Shown in pieces: positions 1 to 11,770 of a stretch of DNA of 64,000 bases. Source of the DNA: Gorsachius magnificus (lineage: Eukaryota; Chordata; Aves; Pelecaniformes; Ardeidae); assembly GCA_034008185.1 (NCBI GenBank), contig CM067084.1, positions 7,459,385-7,523,384 of the forward strand. The letters run 5' to 3'. The notes below the pieces were generated by a model that saw only the letters and a list, made by a program, of their open reading frames with translations, ran no database searches and was not told the origin of the DNA. The translations under genes were made by a program, and so were the position numbers. The stretch's first letter is position 1. Every line of letters begins with the position of its first letter.

Positions 1-2040
1 CTTTCCTTCATTCAGAATGCATCTTGTGTAGATACATGTAAGTGGATAGACAGATGTTTGTTAGAAACATGGTAGTAGAAAAAAGCAGCTACAGCTCTCT
101 AATTCGGAATCTGCATTCTGAAGTAGGTAAAACTTTATTTTTCTTATATCTTTCTGCTTAAATCAGTCCTTTCAACCACCTTTACTTGAAAATGGCCATG
201 AGCTTGTTTTGCCTCCTACTCCTATGAACATCTGTGACAAATTATAACCTCTCCAGCCCTCCTCCCTTTGACAAAAATGGAAAAAGTTTTCAATATATTT
301 TGATTTTACCAAAGACTGTTATCTCTTGTTACCAGCCTTTGGCTGATAAGTTTAGACTTGCTGTGCTTTTTAACTGCTTGCAAGCAGCCATGAGTGTGCT
401 GTCTTTAATCTTTATAATTAATCTACTTCTAATTTCCTAATTCCTCTTCTCTCTTTGCCGTATCTCAGGTATGACAGTCCCACACATATATTAAGGTCTG
501 TTTTCAAGTTCTGTAACCAGTTCTTTCAATGCTTCTTTCAGGAACAAAAGATCCCTTTCAGAATCTGGGAAAAGCCCTTGCTCCAAGTCTCTCACCATCA
601 GGTATCCAGATATTGCTGGATCTGTTATTTTACTTCATTTTATACTAGCAGTAATCACAATTTGTAGCAGCCATTATTGTACATAAAGCAGGTTCTTGCT
701 GTTTTCAGTGTGAAAGATGGACATACTGTATATGGAGGTGGCTTCATGGCAGTATGCAATATAATAAAACTTAGGAAACACTGTGTGGCATATCGACGTT
801 ATTGGAAGAAGCCCTTTGCGCTAGGAGCTTTCTTGCACTGTCAAAGTAATTCAAGAACAATCAAAAGCTTGTGTTAGTCTGGGCTGCTAACTACAAATTG
901 AAAAAGAGACATATACTGGAGGTAGCTCTCTAAGACAATTATTCTGGTCCTACCTTGCCTTGTATCTTAGTAATTGGGGCACATGGCAAGTGGAGTTTCC
1001 CGCACACTGCAGACCTTGTATCTGAGGACCAAATCAGAGAAGTCAAGACTATAAAGACCCTGGAAAGCACAAGACTGCAGAGAGGATAAATATGCTAGCT
1101 GGTGTTGAACCTTTTTGCTTAGTGATGTGAAAATAGGTGTGTAAGAGGCCATGATATTTTGCTTGAAAATAAGGACACGTGGGGGGGCTGTGCTCTTTTG
1201 TGTGATCTGGTCTCTCACTTGGGTTCGGGAGAACAGGTAACGAGAGAATCCATGTAGGGCTCCTTCCCACTTTGTGCATCTGGACACATCAAGCAGCAAT
1301 CTAGCACTTAGTTGCTTACTTTGTTGCTCCCTACCATTTTATAAAAATATGGATGAGCTACTCAATTTCCAGTTCTCAGACCTTATGGAAATGCATTTTT
1401 TTTTTTCCTCCCTCCTTTCTTTTGTGTGCCTGTGTGTAGGTGTATGCACGTGCACATCTGTGTTTTTGTGTGCTGTACGTTACCCGCGACACTCAGTCGT
1501 AAAGAATGCATGACAGCCATGACCGTAGAGTTGTGATACGGCTATGTTGTGTGAAATGGGGCTGGGAAGGGAGGGCGAGAGACCAGTGGTACACATTAAA
1601 TGTACAGTCATTCCCTCCCTTACTTGTCTGAAAGGCTTCCAAATCTCATATATTCTCAGGCAGACCCCAGCCAAAGCCTGCAGCTGTCATGCATTTTCAA
1701 CAGATTCCACAGGGCCTAGATGAGGTTTGAAGACATTCCTTTGCTCTTACACATTAGCTAAAAGGAATTACCGTAACATCTGATATTGTGGAAGTGGGAA
1801 ATTTGCCATCCTGACCTTGCCCAAAGCATTCCGGAACTGGGGGTCCGAGGATTTATTATCTCAGATGGCCTCCAAAGGTCGTTGAGGGCCTGTCTAGTGG
1901 TGCTCCAGTAAAGCTCAGACAACCAATGTGCTATTCATTTGGAGAGACTGAGCTGTGGGGTTTTTTTAGGGTTTTTTTTTTTTTGTACGGCTGAAATAAT
2001 GGGCAGACACATGTTACTGCTGCTCTCTGGATCTTTGTCA
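1..2040. other. Non-coding stretch, no gene seen
   Basis: No open frame here reads as a known protein; all are short and lack convincing splice context. A TG-rich patch lies around 1424-1480 and a T-run around 1962-1984. The part at about 1740-1840 has the mixed-composition look of intronic or intergenic unique sequence. I see no RNA gene or recognisable mobile element. Confidence 0.6.
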
Positions 2041-2340
2041 TAGGAAAAGCATGTTCCATTGGAGCAATTCCCAGCTGTCAGTAATGTGCTGAAACACCAC
2101 AGCCAATCATCAGAGAACAGGCCAAATAAACAGGATGTTCACAATGTGTATGATTGCATGAGTGTGTAACAAACTTTCTGCACATTTCACAGTCTCATAA
2201 TGAGATTGACATGCATTGCTTAATCTGCATCTGTCTGTTTGGGGAAGAAACACATAAACACCATGGAGACCATGTGCAAGAAAGCTCAGTTTCTTGGCTG
2301 TGTGGCTGTTGATATGATAGGACAAAATCTGGTACTGAGT
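2041..2340. promoter_or_regulatory. Candidate conserved non-coding block (unverified)
   Basis: This unique-sequence block is free of low-complexity runs and dense in short motifs typical of vertebrate enhancers, such as CCAAT-like cores, AT-rich homeodomain-like cores and CAGCTG. These motifs are visible, but conservation cannot be judged from one sequence, so the regulatory call is inference. It could equally be ordinary unique DNA. Confidence 0.2.
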
Positions 2341-2714
2341 CGAAAATGAGCAGTACTTTAGAGCTATTCATTTAGCTGCTGGGAAGTGCCCTATAGTCAG
2401 CCAAGCACAGTTTGGTGAGTGTTCGTGTAATCAAAGTGGTTATTATAGCAACAGATGACAAAAGTGCCTGAGGATGATGCACAGCGCTATTTTTTAAGGG
2501 AATATCTGAGGCGCCACTTGTTTTCTCTTTGTTTTGATTTCAGGATTTATTTTGATTGCTTTATGTATTTAAAAAAAATCCATGCACAGAGGAAACCAAC
2601 AAAGGAAAGAATGCTTACAGAAATCTATAATTACATAATGGAATAGCAAAAGCTATTGTGTCTTTAATTTGAAATCAGGACAGCATAATTGGAATAGCAA
2701 ATATAAAAAGGAAG

Positions 2715-2794
2715 TCAATGTCCTCACCCTCCAAAGCATGCATTTTTCCGGCAGTCAGTGTTCTCATCCCCGAACACATGCATTTTTTGAGCAG
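2715..2794. repeat. Diverged 40-bp tandem duplication (2 copies)
   Basis: Two adjacent 40-nt units, 2715-2754 and 2755-2794, align without gaps at 30 of 40 positions. Both share the core CATGCATTTTT and end in GCAG. The divergence implies an old local duplication. No coding or mobile-element context is apparent. Confidence 0.75.
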
Positions 2795-2799
2795 AGTGA

Positions 2800-5370
2800 A
2801 TGTTAGGGTACACTAGCTATCTAGCTGCACGATCTTTGAGGTGCAAGACACAGATAGTTTACCCCACAGTTGGACAATGCCAACTTCTTACTTAACCCCT
2901 CTTCTCCTTGCTGTTAGGCCTTTTCATGGTTCATTGCTTATAATGTCCTAAAACCTATATGCAGTTTGTTCTTGTGAGATTTTTATGGGTAACATCTGAT
3001 GCCTATTACTTAACTGAAAACAACAGATCTTAAAAAAAAAAAAAAAGTTAAGCAAAGATGAAATATGTCTGATAATCTGCATTATAGTAGTGACCTCAGA
3101 TTAGTCAGAGGCCCTTCCAGAATCTGTGAAACTGTCTGAAAAAGCTATCATCTTTCCTACCACAGTGCTAAGAACTGTTGTTAGCTTTTCAGTCTTATGG
3201 GAGAATGTGTAAGGTACAGTTATTATGGACATGTCCACCACAACTTCACAGAGGCTGCTTTCTGATATTAGCCCCAGGAGCAAGCTAGTGCCTGAATGTC
3301 TTTGCAATGAGCTGCTGCAGAAGACATTTCAAATGCTATCAGTGTTGGACGATGATAGTGATGAACTTATTTACTGTAACTGGTTAGACTGCAATACAAG
3401 AATAAAAATATGCAGAGTGTGTCCTGACTGACTATATCTAGTTAAGCTTTGAAAAACTGGCCACCTTGCATTGCACGAGACTGAGGAAAGCGATCAAGAA
3501 ATTAAAGTTGCACTTTGCAAGATACAGCATTCTAGACATGGTATTCCCTACCACTATCTTTCAATTTATTGCAGCATTTAGGACATGCAGAATCTTACCT
3601 CAATTTCTCTCAGAAATTCTGCTTAAAAATGGGCAGGTGGTAGTGCAAAACACTAATAGACTCTTTTCAGACTATAGATTTAGCATTTCTAGTGTGCAGG
3701 AATGCTGTTTTCCAAGATGCTTGTGAGGAACAACCCCTTTACTAACAAGAAAAGTCACAGGATGTCAAACAAATGGAGTGAGGAAGGAGGGAGGAGTAAA
3801 TTATTGGCAGTTCTAGCCCATATCTCTGGGAAGATGTAGGAAATGGTGAATTCTGCACAGATTCTTGGGGTATGACTATTCTGGAGATGTAGATGCTGTA
3901 GCAAAAATTCAGGCAATACGAGTCAACAAACAATATGAGAAAACAGAAAAAAATTTCATGATGTATCTATCAAGATGCCAAAATTTCAAGTAACCGTAAA
4001 GTCAGAAATAATTCACAGTTCATGGGGTTGGAAGAGAGTCTAGGAAGAGGTGGTTTGCGAACTCTGAGCACATTTGAAATAAATCTGACGTAGCTTATTT
4101 GAAGAAGATATTTAGTCTCAGTGGCTATCATTTCCCAGCATAATCTCTAGTCTTTGTGGGTTCTTCGGGAATGGAATTTATGGGAATTCTTTGTTGTTGC
4201 TGGCTTTTTTGTAAAATGTGGGAAATGGAGAGAGATGGTAATATTTCAGGACAGGTCTTGTCTGATGGGGCATCTAGAACTTGGAAATGGAAACTGAACA
4301 AACTGCATAGCAGTTAGCATGAATCCCTAGCCGCCAGGCCTTAAACATGCCCCAAACTGTTCTTTTCTTAACTGCCTTGTTGGTTTTACTTCTTAATTTT
4401 ATAACCTAGTCACATCTTCCATGTTTAGAGTGCTACCCTAGCTCCCAAACACTAAGAATATTAAGAATTTCTCTTCCCATTTGTATACTGTTCCATTATG
4501 TCCAATTCTGTTTGATTTTTCTTTGTGAATTCTGTTAAAGCTCCTGTTGAGTGAACACAATCAGTGCTGTATTATCTCTGAAGATATGGATTCAGCAGCG
4601 TAGAGGCAAAAGTGTGGCAGCAGGCACTGAATGTCACCTTTCAACAAAGTTGAAAAGAGCACCTTGTGATAACAGTTCTGTACCCCAGGAAATCAACCAT
4701 ACAAGCTACAGCCCGCTCCATGCTCAGCATACACACGGGCATGTCCATGATCTCGCCTCCTCTTTTGCTGGCAGCTTCTCCCCCCTGCAGAGTTCTTGCC
4801 ACAAAAGATTGAGCAACTTTCTTTCCCAGCCTTTGAACACTTACTGTCTAATTTCCCACCAGCTGAGAGAAGGCCATCACTGGTACTACAGATCTGTTCA
4901 GGTACCCTAAAAAGGGTAATATTTAGAAACTGTGGCTGAACATACTCCTAAGCTGTATAATGAAAACTAAGGTAGCATACAGAGGTTTGTTTTCCTAACT
5001 TGATTAAATAGCGAGATGCTAAATAGATGGATGTCAGTACAGGCATAAATAAGTCAGAGTAAGTCTACTGCAGTGCTTTAAGTTTATATGCAGATTATAA
5101 AATTAAACCATTACAATGCTGCCACCCTGATTTATTTAATTTGACCCGAGACATTTATTAGGCAGGGCATTCTAAATCTCTCACAAAGCCACACTCATGA
5201 GAATTAAATGTTTCCACTAATATAAGCTACTTCAATATTGACATTCTTCCCTAGAACCAAAGAGAAGCATGGCTAGGATTTCCATAGAAAAACACTTCTT
5301 TCAGAAGGTATTTTTCTTGTTTTGTTTATTGCCATTACTGCAAGCTAAATCAGACTCTATTTGTTCTCTT
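2800..5370. other. Non-coding stretch with no recognised gene
   Basis: The longest frames are an ATG frame at 3225-3431 (+, 68 codons, Ser/Asp/Cys-rich) and a GTG-started frame at 4551-4910 (+, 119 codons). Neither resembles a family I know, and both are of a length expected by chance. An A-run lies at about 3031-3045. The rest is unique AT-rich sequence. Confidence 0.55.
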
Positions 5371-5373
5371 TAG

Positions 5374-5474
5374 CTTCTGAAACTGTATTCGGTTGCACTT
5401 CCCAAGAGCTTGCTCAGCAATGCCTATGCATTATGGAATCAATGGAGGAACAGGAAGAAGACAAGCAGGAAACT
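5374..5474 (+). other. Candidate exon 1 (unverified)
   Basis: A 101-nt segment is bounded by a strong-looking 3' splice site (TTGTTCTCTTTAG) and a consensus donor (ACT|GTAAGT). Two frames are open. The frame with two leading bases runs to the donor at phase 0 and encodes a peptide ending in an acidic stretch, MEEQEEDKQET. I do not recognise the protein. Pseudo-exons of this quality are common in long introns, so the call is tentative; phase agreement with the next candidate is the main reason for listing it. Confidence 0.2.
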
Positions 5475-5882
5475 GTAAGTGTCCAAGACAAATTTATTTC
5501 TATGACTTTATAATGGCTTGAGCAGATGTGATATTGTATCGTCCTCTAGGTGTATATGGTTATTAATATTTTAAGGCATTTCCTGACCAGGGTTGCTGCT
5601 GCTGTTGTTAATCAGTAACCCTTTGCTTATTTCATATGTCTTCAAAATGAGTAGTGATCCTCACCCAGGTAATAAACAACATGTTTCTCTTTCAAAACGA
5701 ACTGCATTTTTTAAAAGAGCCTTCTTAGCCCTTCTGACTGTGTAACCATGCATATTTGGTTAGTTACCTATAATAAATTTTGGGGAGCCAATGCATTCAT
5801 TTGCCTTAGTTTTAGACCTAAATAAAAACAATGACTTTATGAAACATTGAAAATTTTAAGTTACTTATCTCCTGTTGCTCAG

Positions 5883-6056
5883 CTTATTGAAAAGTGGAGC
5901 AGAGAGAAGTCTGGTTATTTGGTAGAGAGAATAGAAGCAGCGAGGAATTCCTGTAGAGAAGAATACAAGTTGTCTTTGATTCTCATTGCCAGTCTGGTCC
6001 CCATATACTTGTTCAGCATCTCTTCCTTAAAAGCTGAAGGTCATACCCACCAACTG
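5883..6056 (+). other. Candidate exon 2 (unverified)
   Basis: This 174-nt segment (58 codons, phase 0 at both ends) is preceded by a pyrimidine-rich acceptor (TTATCTCCTGTTGCTCAG) and followed by CTG|GTAAAG. The frame is open throughout. It begins LIEKWSREKSGYLVERIEAA, a charged helical-looking stretch, followed by a short hydrophobic part. It is phase-compatible with the candidate exon ending at 5474. No family was recognised. It could be a chance open segment. Confidence 0.18.
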
Positions 6057-6189
6057 GTAAAGCTTTGGGAAAGGCTGAGGTCAGCAGGGATTGAGAAGGA
6101 ATGTCAGTCACTGGCCTCCATAGCATATGTTTTCTGAGAGGATAATTTGGGCACATCTAATCAATTCTTTGCCACTTCAGGAGATGGTG

Positions 6190-6330
6190 GTGTACTGATG
6201 TCTCCCTGATTTAAGGCCTGCGGTGCATCATATGGCCTCCAGAGAGCTTGATACAGGATTCTCAAGTGAAATTCAATGACAGGAAGTCACACTAGATGAT
6301 CTAATGGTAGAGATCATCAATAGGTGAACT
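6190..6330 (+). repeat. Possible CR1 3'-end scrap
   Basis: The segment ACTAGATGATCTAATGG (near 6291-6307) resembles the GGACTAGATGATCT block found just before the 3' end of CR1 LINEs. The flanking match is poor and no terminal 8-bp repeat is visible. If real, it is a heavily decayed copy in forward orientation. Confidence 0.25.
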
Positions 6331-6639
6331 AATGGGACTTTCCAGGTTTAAGGAGCTATGAGTTTACCAGTGGGGTTATAACTGAACACTGTCATAATCA
6401 TCATCATTACTAGCAATATTTATACACGTGTGGGATGTCATGTTCTTTATTTTCTTTTTTCTATTTTTTAATGATTCTGTAGAGCCCTTTCCTGGCTTCA
6501 TGCATTTCTTCTCAAAGGCATCTACTAAGGTCTTGTAAAATAACAGAAATTTAATAGGGGGTTAAGATAACAAAAATGGCTTTTTAAAATATATATACCA
6601 AAGTAATCTCAGTTAATTGTAAGCAACATGGGAGAAGTG

Positions 6640-7060
6640 AGTTTTTAAGAGGGCATTAAATATCAGTAGGGGAAAAACCATGCATATGGCTTCAGGAGCT
6701 TATTCTATCAGAGAAGATGCTTGAGAAACAGATAATAGAGGTGATTTGTGAATGACTGACAGACCAGTAGACAAGATGGAACATTAGCAAATGTGGATGG
6801 TAACACAGAGCTTGACAAAGAGAGATAGGGGGATGGTAACATAGAATGTGGAAACTGATGACAAGGAACTTAAATTTAAGTTTGCAACGGATGATTAGAA
6901 AGGGCTCTGAAAATGAAGACTGATATGGTCAAACTGATGAGTCAAAAAGACAAACTTTGGCTGTATTTTGCATATTGAAAGAAAACAGCTGTAGACTGGA
7001 CCAGAAATTTAAAAAGGAGATGGACTAAAAATACCAGGAAAAGGGAGGAAAAGTTTCCAT
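6640..7060 (-). mobile_element. Ancient L2-clade LINE fragment (ORF2 C-terminal region), inverted
   Basis: On the minus strand the sequence follows the L2 reverse-transcriptase tail in order, with frameshifts. A VQNAAAK-like stretch is read as QNTAKV, followed by a DHVTPVLKSLHWLP-like stretch read as HQFDHIS, and then an RIKFK-like stretch read as KLKFKFLVIS (around 6870-6985). The part at 6640-6860 matches the sequence that follows these motifs in old amniote L2 copies as I remember them. Stops and frame changes show the copy is long dead. Boundaries are approximate. Confidence 0.6.
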
Positions 7061-8559
7061 GGTCTGTTGGTACACAGGCAACGGTGAAGATAAGGAAAGA
7101 GGCAAAGAGCAATCTCTAGGTTGCTGCACATCACCTGTTTTCTAGATTGTATGTTTGTACAATGTATAGATACAGAGTAAGGTGTTACCATCAGTAATGG
7201 AAAGTGGAGGAAATATGAGGAAAGAACAAGACTCCCTGTGCCATAGTTATGGAGAGAAACAAAAAAATGGCCATTAATTAGGCAGCTATCTCTCTATTCC
7301 TGGTGTCTATTTGTTTTTAGAAGTTACTGCTGGACACAGGTGAGAATTCACTCTCTTATACGTGCATGCCTGTGGTTTGTGTGTGTGTGTAAAGACTTGA
7401 GCTAGGCCAGTTTTGGAGAAATTTCAATTAGTAGTATTTAGCGAAGGCTTCTCTTAAGAAAAAGTTTAAATGAAGTAAAATTTACCCTGTTAATGTAGAG
7501 ACAGGTAGAAAGAATTAAAGACTAAAGAAATGAGAAAATGTTCAGATTTTGAATGTTTTTGCAATGTTGAAAGCCTCTCAGAACGTCATATGCCGTAGCC
7601 TTACAATTTGAAGATGTTCTGCTAGTATTTTATCTGTTAGCTGTGTTTTGTACCAAATTATTTGCTCATCTGCTTAATAAAATGAGTTGAGATCCTCAGA
7701 CAAAAACTGTTATTTAAAATGCAAATGCTCTTCTGTACTTATTTTATTTAGGGAGTTAACAAACTCTATGAATAGAAGGGCCAGACAAACCACTGTAAAA
7801 TTTCTAGTCCATTACTTTGGAAAATCCTCCCCTTTGCCCTCCCTCTCCTAACCACAACCACACATATATCTGCTATTTTGAGGAATGCCAACATTGTTCT
7901 CGGTTGTATTTTCCTTGCAATTTTAGTGGTTATAAATTGGATTCTTCATCCTCTGCTCTGGTTCATATTTTTTAACCTAAATCAAACTCATATGTCAATC
8001 TCCAATTGACTAATGCATGCCATATAAACTTAAGCAACAAGATTGTGAGCCATATACTGAGACTGACATAATACTTGATAAAATATCAAATATTTACCAA
8101 GCTAAAGCCAGTGGAAATGGCTATCAGTGGCAGCAAAATTGTGAAAGGCAGGAAACATCAGCTAACTTAGCTCATTTGGACTAGAAAATAACTTCTTCAG
8201 TCTAAAAATAATAGCTCTTTAGTGCTGCAAGTACACAAAGTGTGCTATTTGTTGACAATATGTTGTTAGTTAATGACAAACAGGTCTAAACCCGCCAGTC
8301 ATCATAAGCTGCTATAGCTCCACTGAAATTCATATAGCTCCTCTGATTTTCATCAATTAAACATCTGTCCCCAAATCTAACAATGAGCAATACTGGTAGT
8401 GTGAGCCAACTGAGGTTTTTTTTAAATCCATGTAGACCCACAGAATCTCCTTTTACATGTCCCTGACTGTTTGACATCCACTGCTTTGGCATTCCAAAAA
8501 TAAGCAGGATGCTTCCCAGTGAATGTGAAATGCATCTACCAAACTCTTTCCTTACTTAT
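7061..8559. other. Non-coding stretch, nothing recognised
   Basis: This is unique AT-rich sequence between two L2 remnants. A short TG run lies at about 7377-7390. The only frames are below 70 codons with no splice or promoter context. No RNA gene or further repeat family was recognised. Confidence 0.55.
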
Positions 8560-9020
8560 CAGCTCAATCACATTGCCTCCCTCTTTTGTGTATCTCTACT
8601 GGCTCCTCATCTGATACCGCATCAGGTTTAAACAGCTTGCCACCACTTTCGGAGCCTTGTGTGTAAGAACAGCTTGCCCTCCTTAGCTGTCCTCCCATGA
8701 CAAACTTCCTATTCCCAGTCCTTCCCAACTGCTCCTCCAGTATTCCCAAATCCATCTGCTTCTCATGTTATCACAATCTTTTTTATTTTTTATGCTGTCC
8801 CTGCTGAACAGAGCAGCCTGCCTGAGTTAGTCTGTAAGACTCTTGCCTTGTCTGTTTATACTCAAGTCATCTTAAGGTTCCTGTTTAATTTGTGACTTGC
8901 ACTTTAAAATAACCCTTTTTGTTATTCCACTTCGTCCGTCTCCTCTGAAATGGACAGGCCCATAATGCAGGAATGATGCCTTCCTCAATGTCTAGAAAAT
9001 ACCCGTCACCTGATGATGGT
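8560..9020 (+). mobile_element. Ancient L2-clade LINE 3' fragment, forward
   Basis: Near 8608-8645 the plus strand reads as a decayed version of the L2 motif SLHWLPVxYRIxFK: LYWLLI, a stop, then YRIRFK. It is preceded by a DHxxP-like stretch and followed by GALC, where L2 has YKALHG. The distal part (about 8940-9010) resembles the L2 3' tail, with a GCAGGAATGATGCCTTCCTC block. The order and spacing of matches make this more than a chance motif. The copy is non-functional and 5' truncated. Confidence 0.65.
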
Positions 9021-10180
9021 AAACAAAAAATCGTTATGGTGGTAGGAAGAAATGGATGGAAATATCCTCATAAATGCACTGCGGGATAGTACTGGAATTG
9101 TCTTAGGAATTTTTTCATTAAAAGTTCCTATCTTCTGTCCTTATTTACTGCTTGAAGACAAGATCTTACATGAAGCTTCTCCCCTTCACTTGTGGGAGAT
9201 GGTGTTTGGATATCCCTGTGGTACTAACCTGTTCAGCCGCACGTCCTGCAGGTCCTTCTGGGAAGTGGTGTCATCTGGGGTGGGAACTAGCACAGCCATT
9301 TGCCCAGCTAGGAAATTCCCTTTACAGAAGATCACGCAAGAACTGCATTAAAAAGGGATCTTGTGAAGGAAAGGAGGCCACAGCTTAAACAGAAACAAGG
9401 TACCCCTAGTTACAAGGCCTGTTTTTTTTTGTGAGGTGGTGTTTTTTTTTTTTTTTTAACTGGTATTTGGCTTTAGTGGGTCTAGTGCCTGCCCAGTGCG
9501 AGTTAAGGGAAAGTTGAATCTAAACATTACATATAATTAAGTTCTGACATAGTGAAATGGGATATAGGGCACAAATACTACTAAGAGGAAGGGAAATTGG
9601 GGCGAGACCCAAAGTCACTGAGGAATAGCACAGCAGGAGCTTTTCACCAGCTAGTCATCTGAAAAGGGCCAGCGAATCGAAGGCAATTTGTTTACCTCTC
9701 AGTGATGCAGAGCTGAGCCAGCCTTCTGAGATTCATACCCAGTATTTACATGTCTTACATATTTCCCCTGATTCTAACTAGCCCGGGAAACATTTTGTTT
9801 AACTCATAGGCTTATATAGTTTAACACAAGAAAGACTGTGAGATTATCTGCCGTTAATTTCTGACTAGTTAATTCTCCATTGAACTCTATGTTTGATAAA
9901 AAGGTACCTTCTGGAAAAGTGTCAGTTTTGAGTTGAAGATATGTAGAGATGGAGAATCTATTACTCATTTTTATTCTTCATCCAGGAGTAAATAATTAGC
10001 TTAAAATACTTTATTTCAATTTAAATATGTCCAGCTTCATTTTCCAGCCATTGGATCGTGATTTACGGTTCTTTGCTAAATTTAAGAGTTGTTTAGTGTC
10101 TGTATTTTCTCTTCAGGAAGGTATTAACACACCATGATTCTTCTCAAATATTCCCAGTTAAAATGAACAAAATGAGCTCT
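9021..10180. other. Non-coding stretch
   Basis: It holds a 16-nt T-run (9442-9457) and two overlapping short frames at 9052-9388 with no recognisable product. The sequence from about 10020 could be the far 3' part of the CR1-like element that follows, but I cannot align it with confidence. Confidence 0.5.
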
Positions 10181-11770
10181 TTAAGCGTATCTCATCTCAA
10201 TGTAAGAGATTTTCTCAAGTCCTCATTTTTACAGCTGTTCCACCATAGTCATTCCAGTTTTCCAGTTGTCTTTTTAGAAAGTGAATGTCAAAACTGTGAG
10301 CAAATATTCCTTAGTAGTTTAATCAGCTCTAGTCTAGAAGTCAAAACACACTTGTGCTCAATACTCCTGTGTTTATATATCTTAGGTTTCTTTATTTACA
10401 CTTGCCAAAGATCAAGCTCTATTTAAATTACCTGCATACTCTGACACCTAAATCCCTTTCTATTGCTGCTTTTAAAGACATAATCTCCCACTGTATGGGT
10501 CTATAGTGACCTGTATATGTCTCTGTGCAAGCCCCACAATGCAGGTCAGTAGGGATTAATATTTATAGATCACCTATAAAAATGATGAATTGCATTGGAC
10601 CTAATACCGATTTGTCAGGGCCTCTGCTAGGAAACTTCCATTCAGTGACTATTCCTCATTAAAGAAATATTTTAAGCTAGATCTTAACCCATTGATACGT
10701 AGCTCACTGACACTGGATAGTGCTAAAGAAATCAGAAGTGCACGTCTTACAGAAGTCTAAGATTGTTGCATCTGTGCAGTTGCTCGCATTAATGAAATAT
10801 ATAATCTCAAAAGATTGAATGGGGTAGGATATGTTTGACAAGATCTAGCTTCCATAAAAACACACTGACTGGCAGTAACTGTGTTCCTATCCTTGAGTTC
10901 TTTATCAATTCAATCCCTTATTGGTTTATTTTGCCTCAAATGGATGTCACACTAACCAGCCTGTAATTACCCGGGTCGTCCAGCTTGCCCTTTGTGGCTA
11001 CTGGCAAATCATTAGTATTCTTCCAGTCGTCTTGAATTTCCCCATTATTAAAAGATTTATGAAAAATTAACTTTATCAGGCCGGATATAGAGTCAGCCAA
11101 CTCTTCTCGGAATCTGTGCCTGTTACCTTGGTCAATTGTTTTTAAAGTATTTATAACTAGCTGATACCACTTAGCATCTTCCCTGACCACCAGCTTCATC
11201 CAGTAATGGGTTTTGTTTTGGCCTTTTTTTCCTTTTTTATTTTTTTTTTTTCCTTGTGAGGCTTCTGCTGTTTTTGCCTTGCTATTAACATCTCGAGCAT
11301 TCTTAAGTATGGTGGACCCTGACCTCAGCACTAGGATTTTTTGTCACCGATTTATTACAAACCACTTCTTACCCTTAACACTGCCATCATTCATTTTTAA
11401 GCTTTCTTTGACAGTTTTCTGCACTGTGCAACTCCCAATTTTTATGGATCACAGTCTGCTATTTTTCCATGAGTTATGTACTGTAATCTTTCTCCTCCAT
11501 TGCTGTCTGAATTTTGACCCAGATGGTGGTTTAATCAAGTTATTGCCTCTCTTTGGATATGGTTTTGTGGCCTTTTCCCTTATGAGAAACTTTTTCCTAA
11601 ATAGTTTGATTCATTTAATTTTTACTTTGTAATTTTTTTCTTCCCAATCAGTTTAGCTTAATTTTTTTCTTTTGGGAAGTGAGCTGGTTTGAAGCAATTG
11701 GGTATATATGTCTGAATAACCGAGTATGTCACACTAAGTAGTCCTGCTTGCCATGCCACACGTTCTAGCC
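10180..11770 (-). mobile_element. Ancient CR1-clade LINE remnant with readable reverse-transcriptase motifs, inverted
   Basis: Read on the minus strand, the RT core can be followed from high to low coordinates. A DWKxAxxxPxxKKGKxxDPGNYRPVSLTSI-type block is read as DWKNTNDLPVATKGKL followed by DDPGNYRLVSVTSI (10940-11030), in an open frame of 131 codons (10936-11331). A YLDFSKAFD-like block is read as ILDFCKT (about 10750-10765). A PQGSVLGPLLFLIYINDL-like block is read as SVLGPMQFIIFIGDL (10566-10612). Flanks at 10190-10520 and 11380-11770 resemble further parts of CR1/L3-type elements in amniotes as I remember them. Frameshifts, stops and an internal T-rich expansion (11221-11252) show it is dead. 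Boundaries are uncertain by about 100 bp. Confidence 0.8.
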
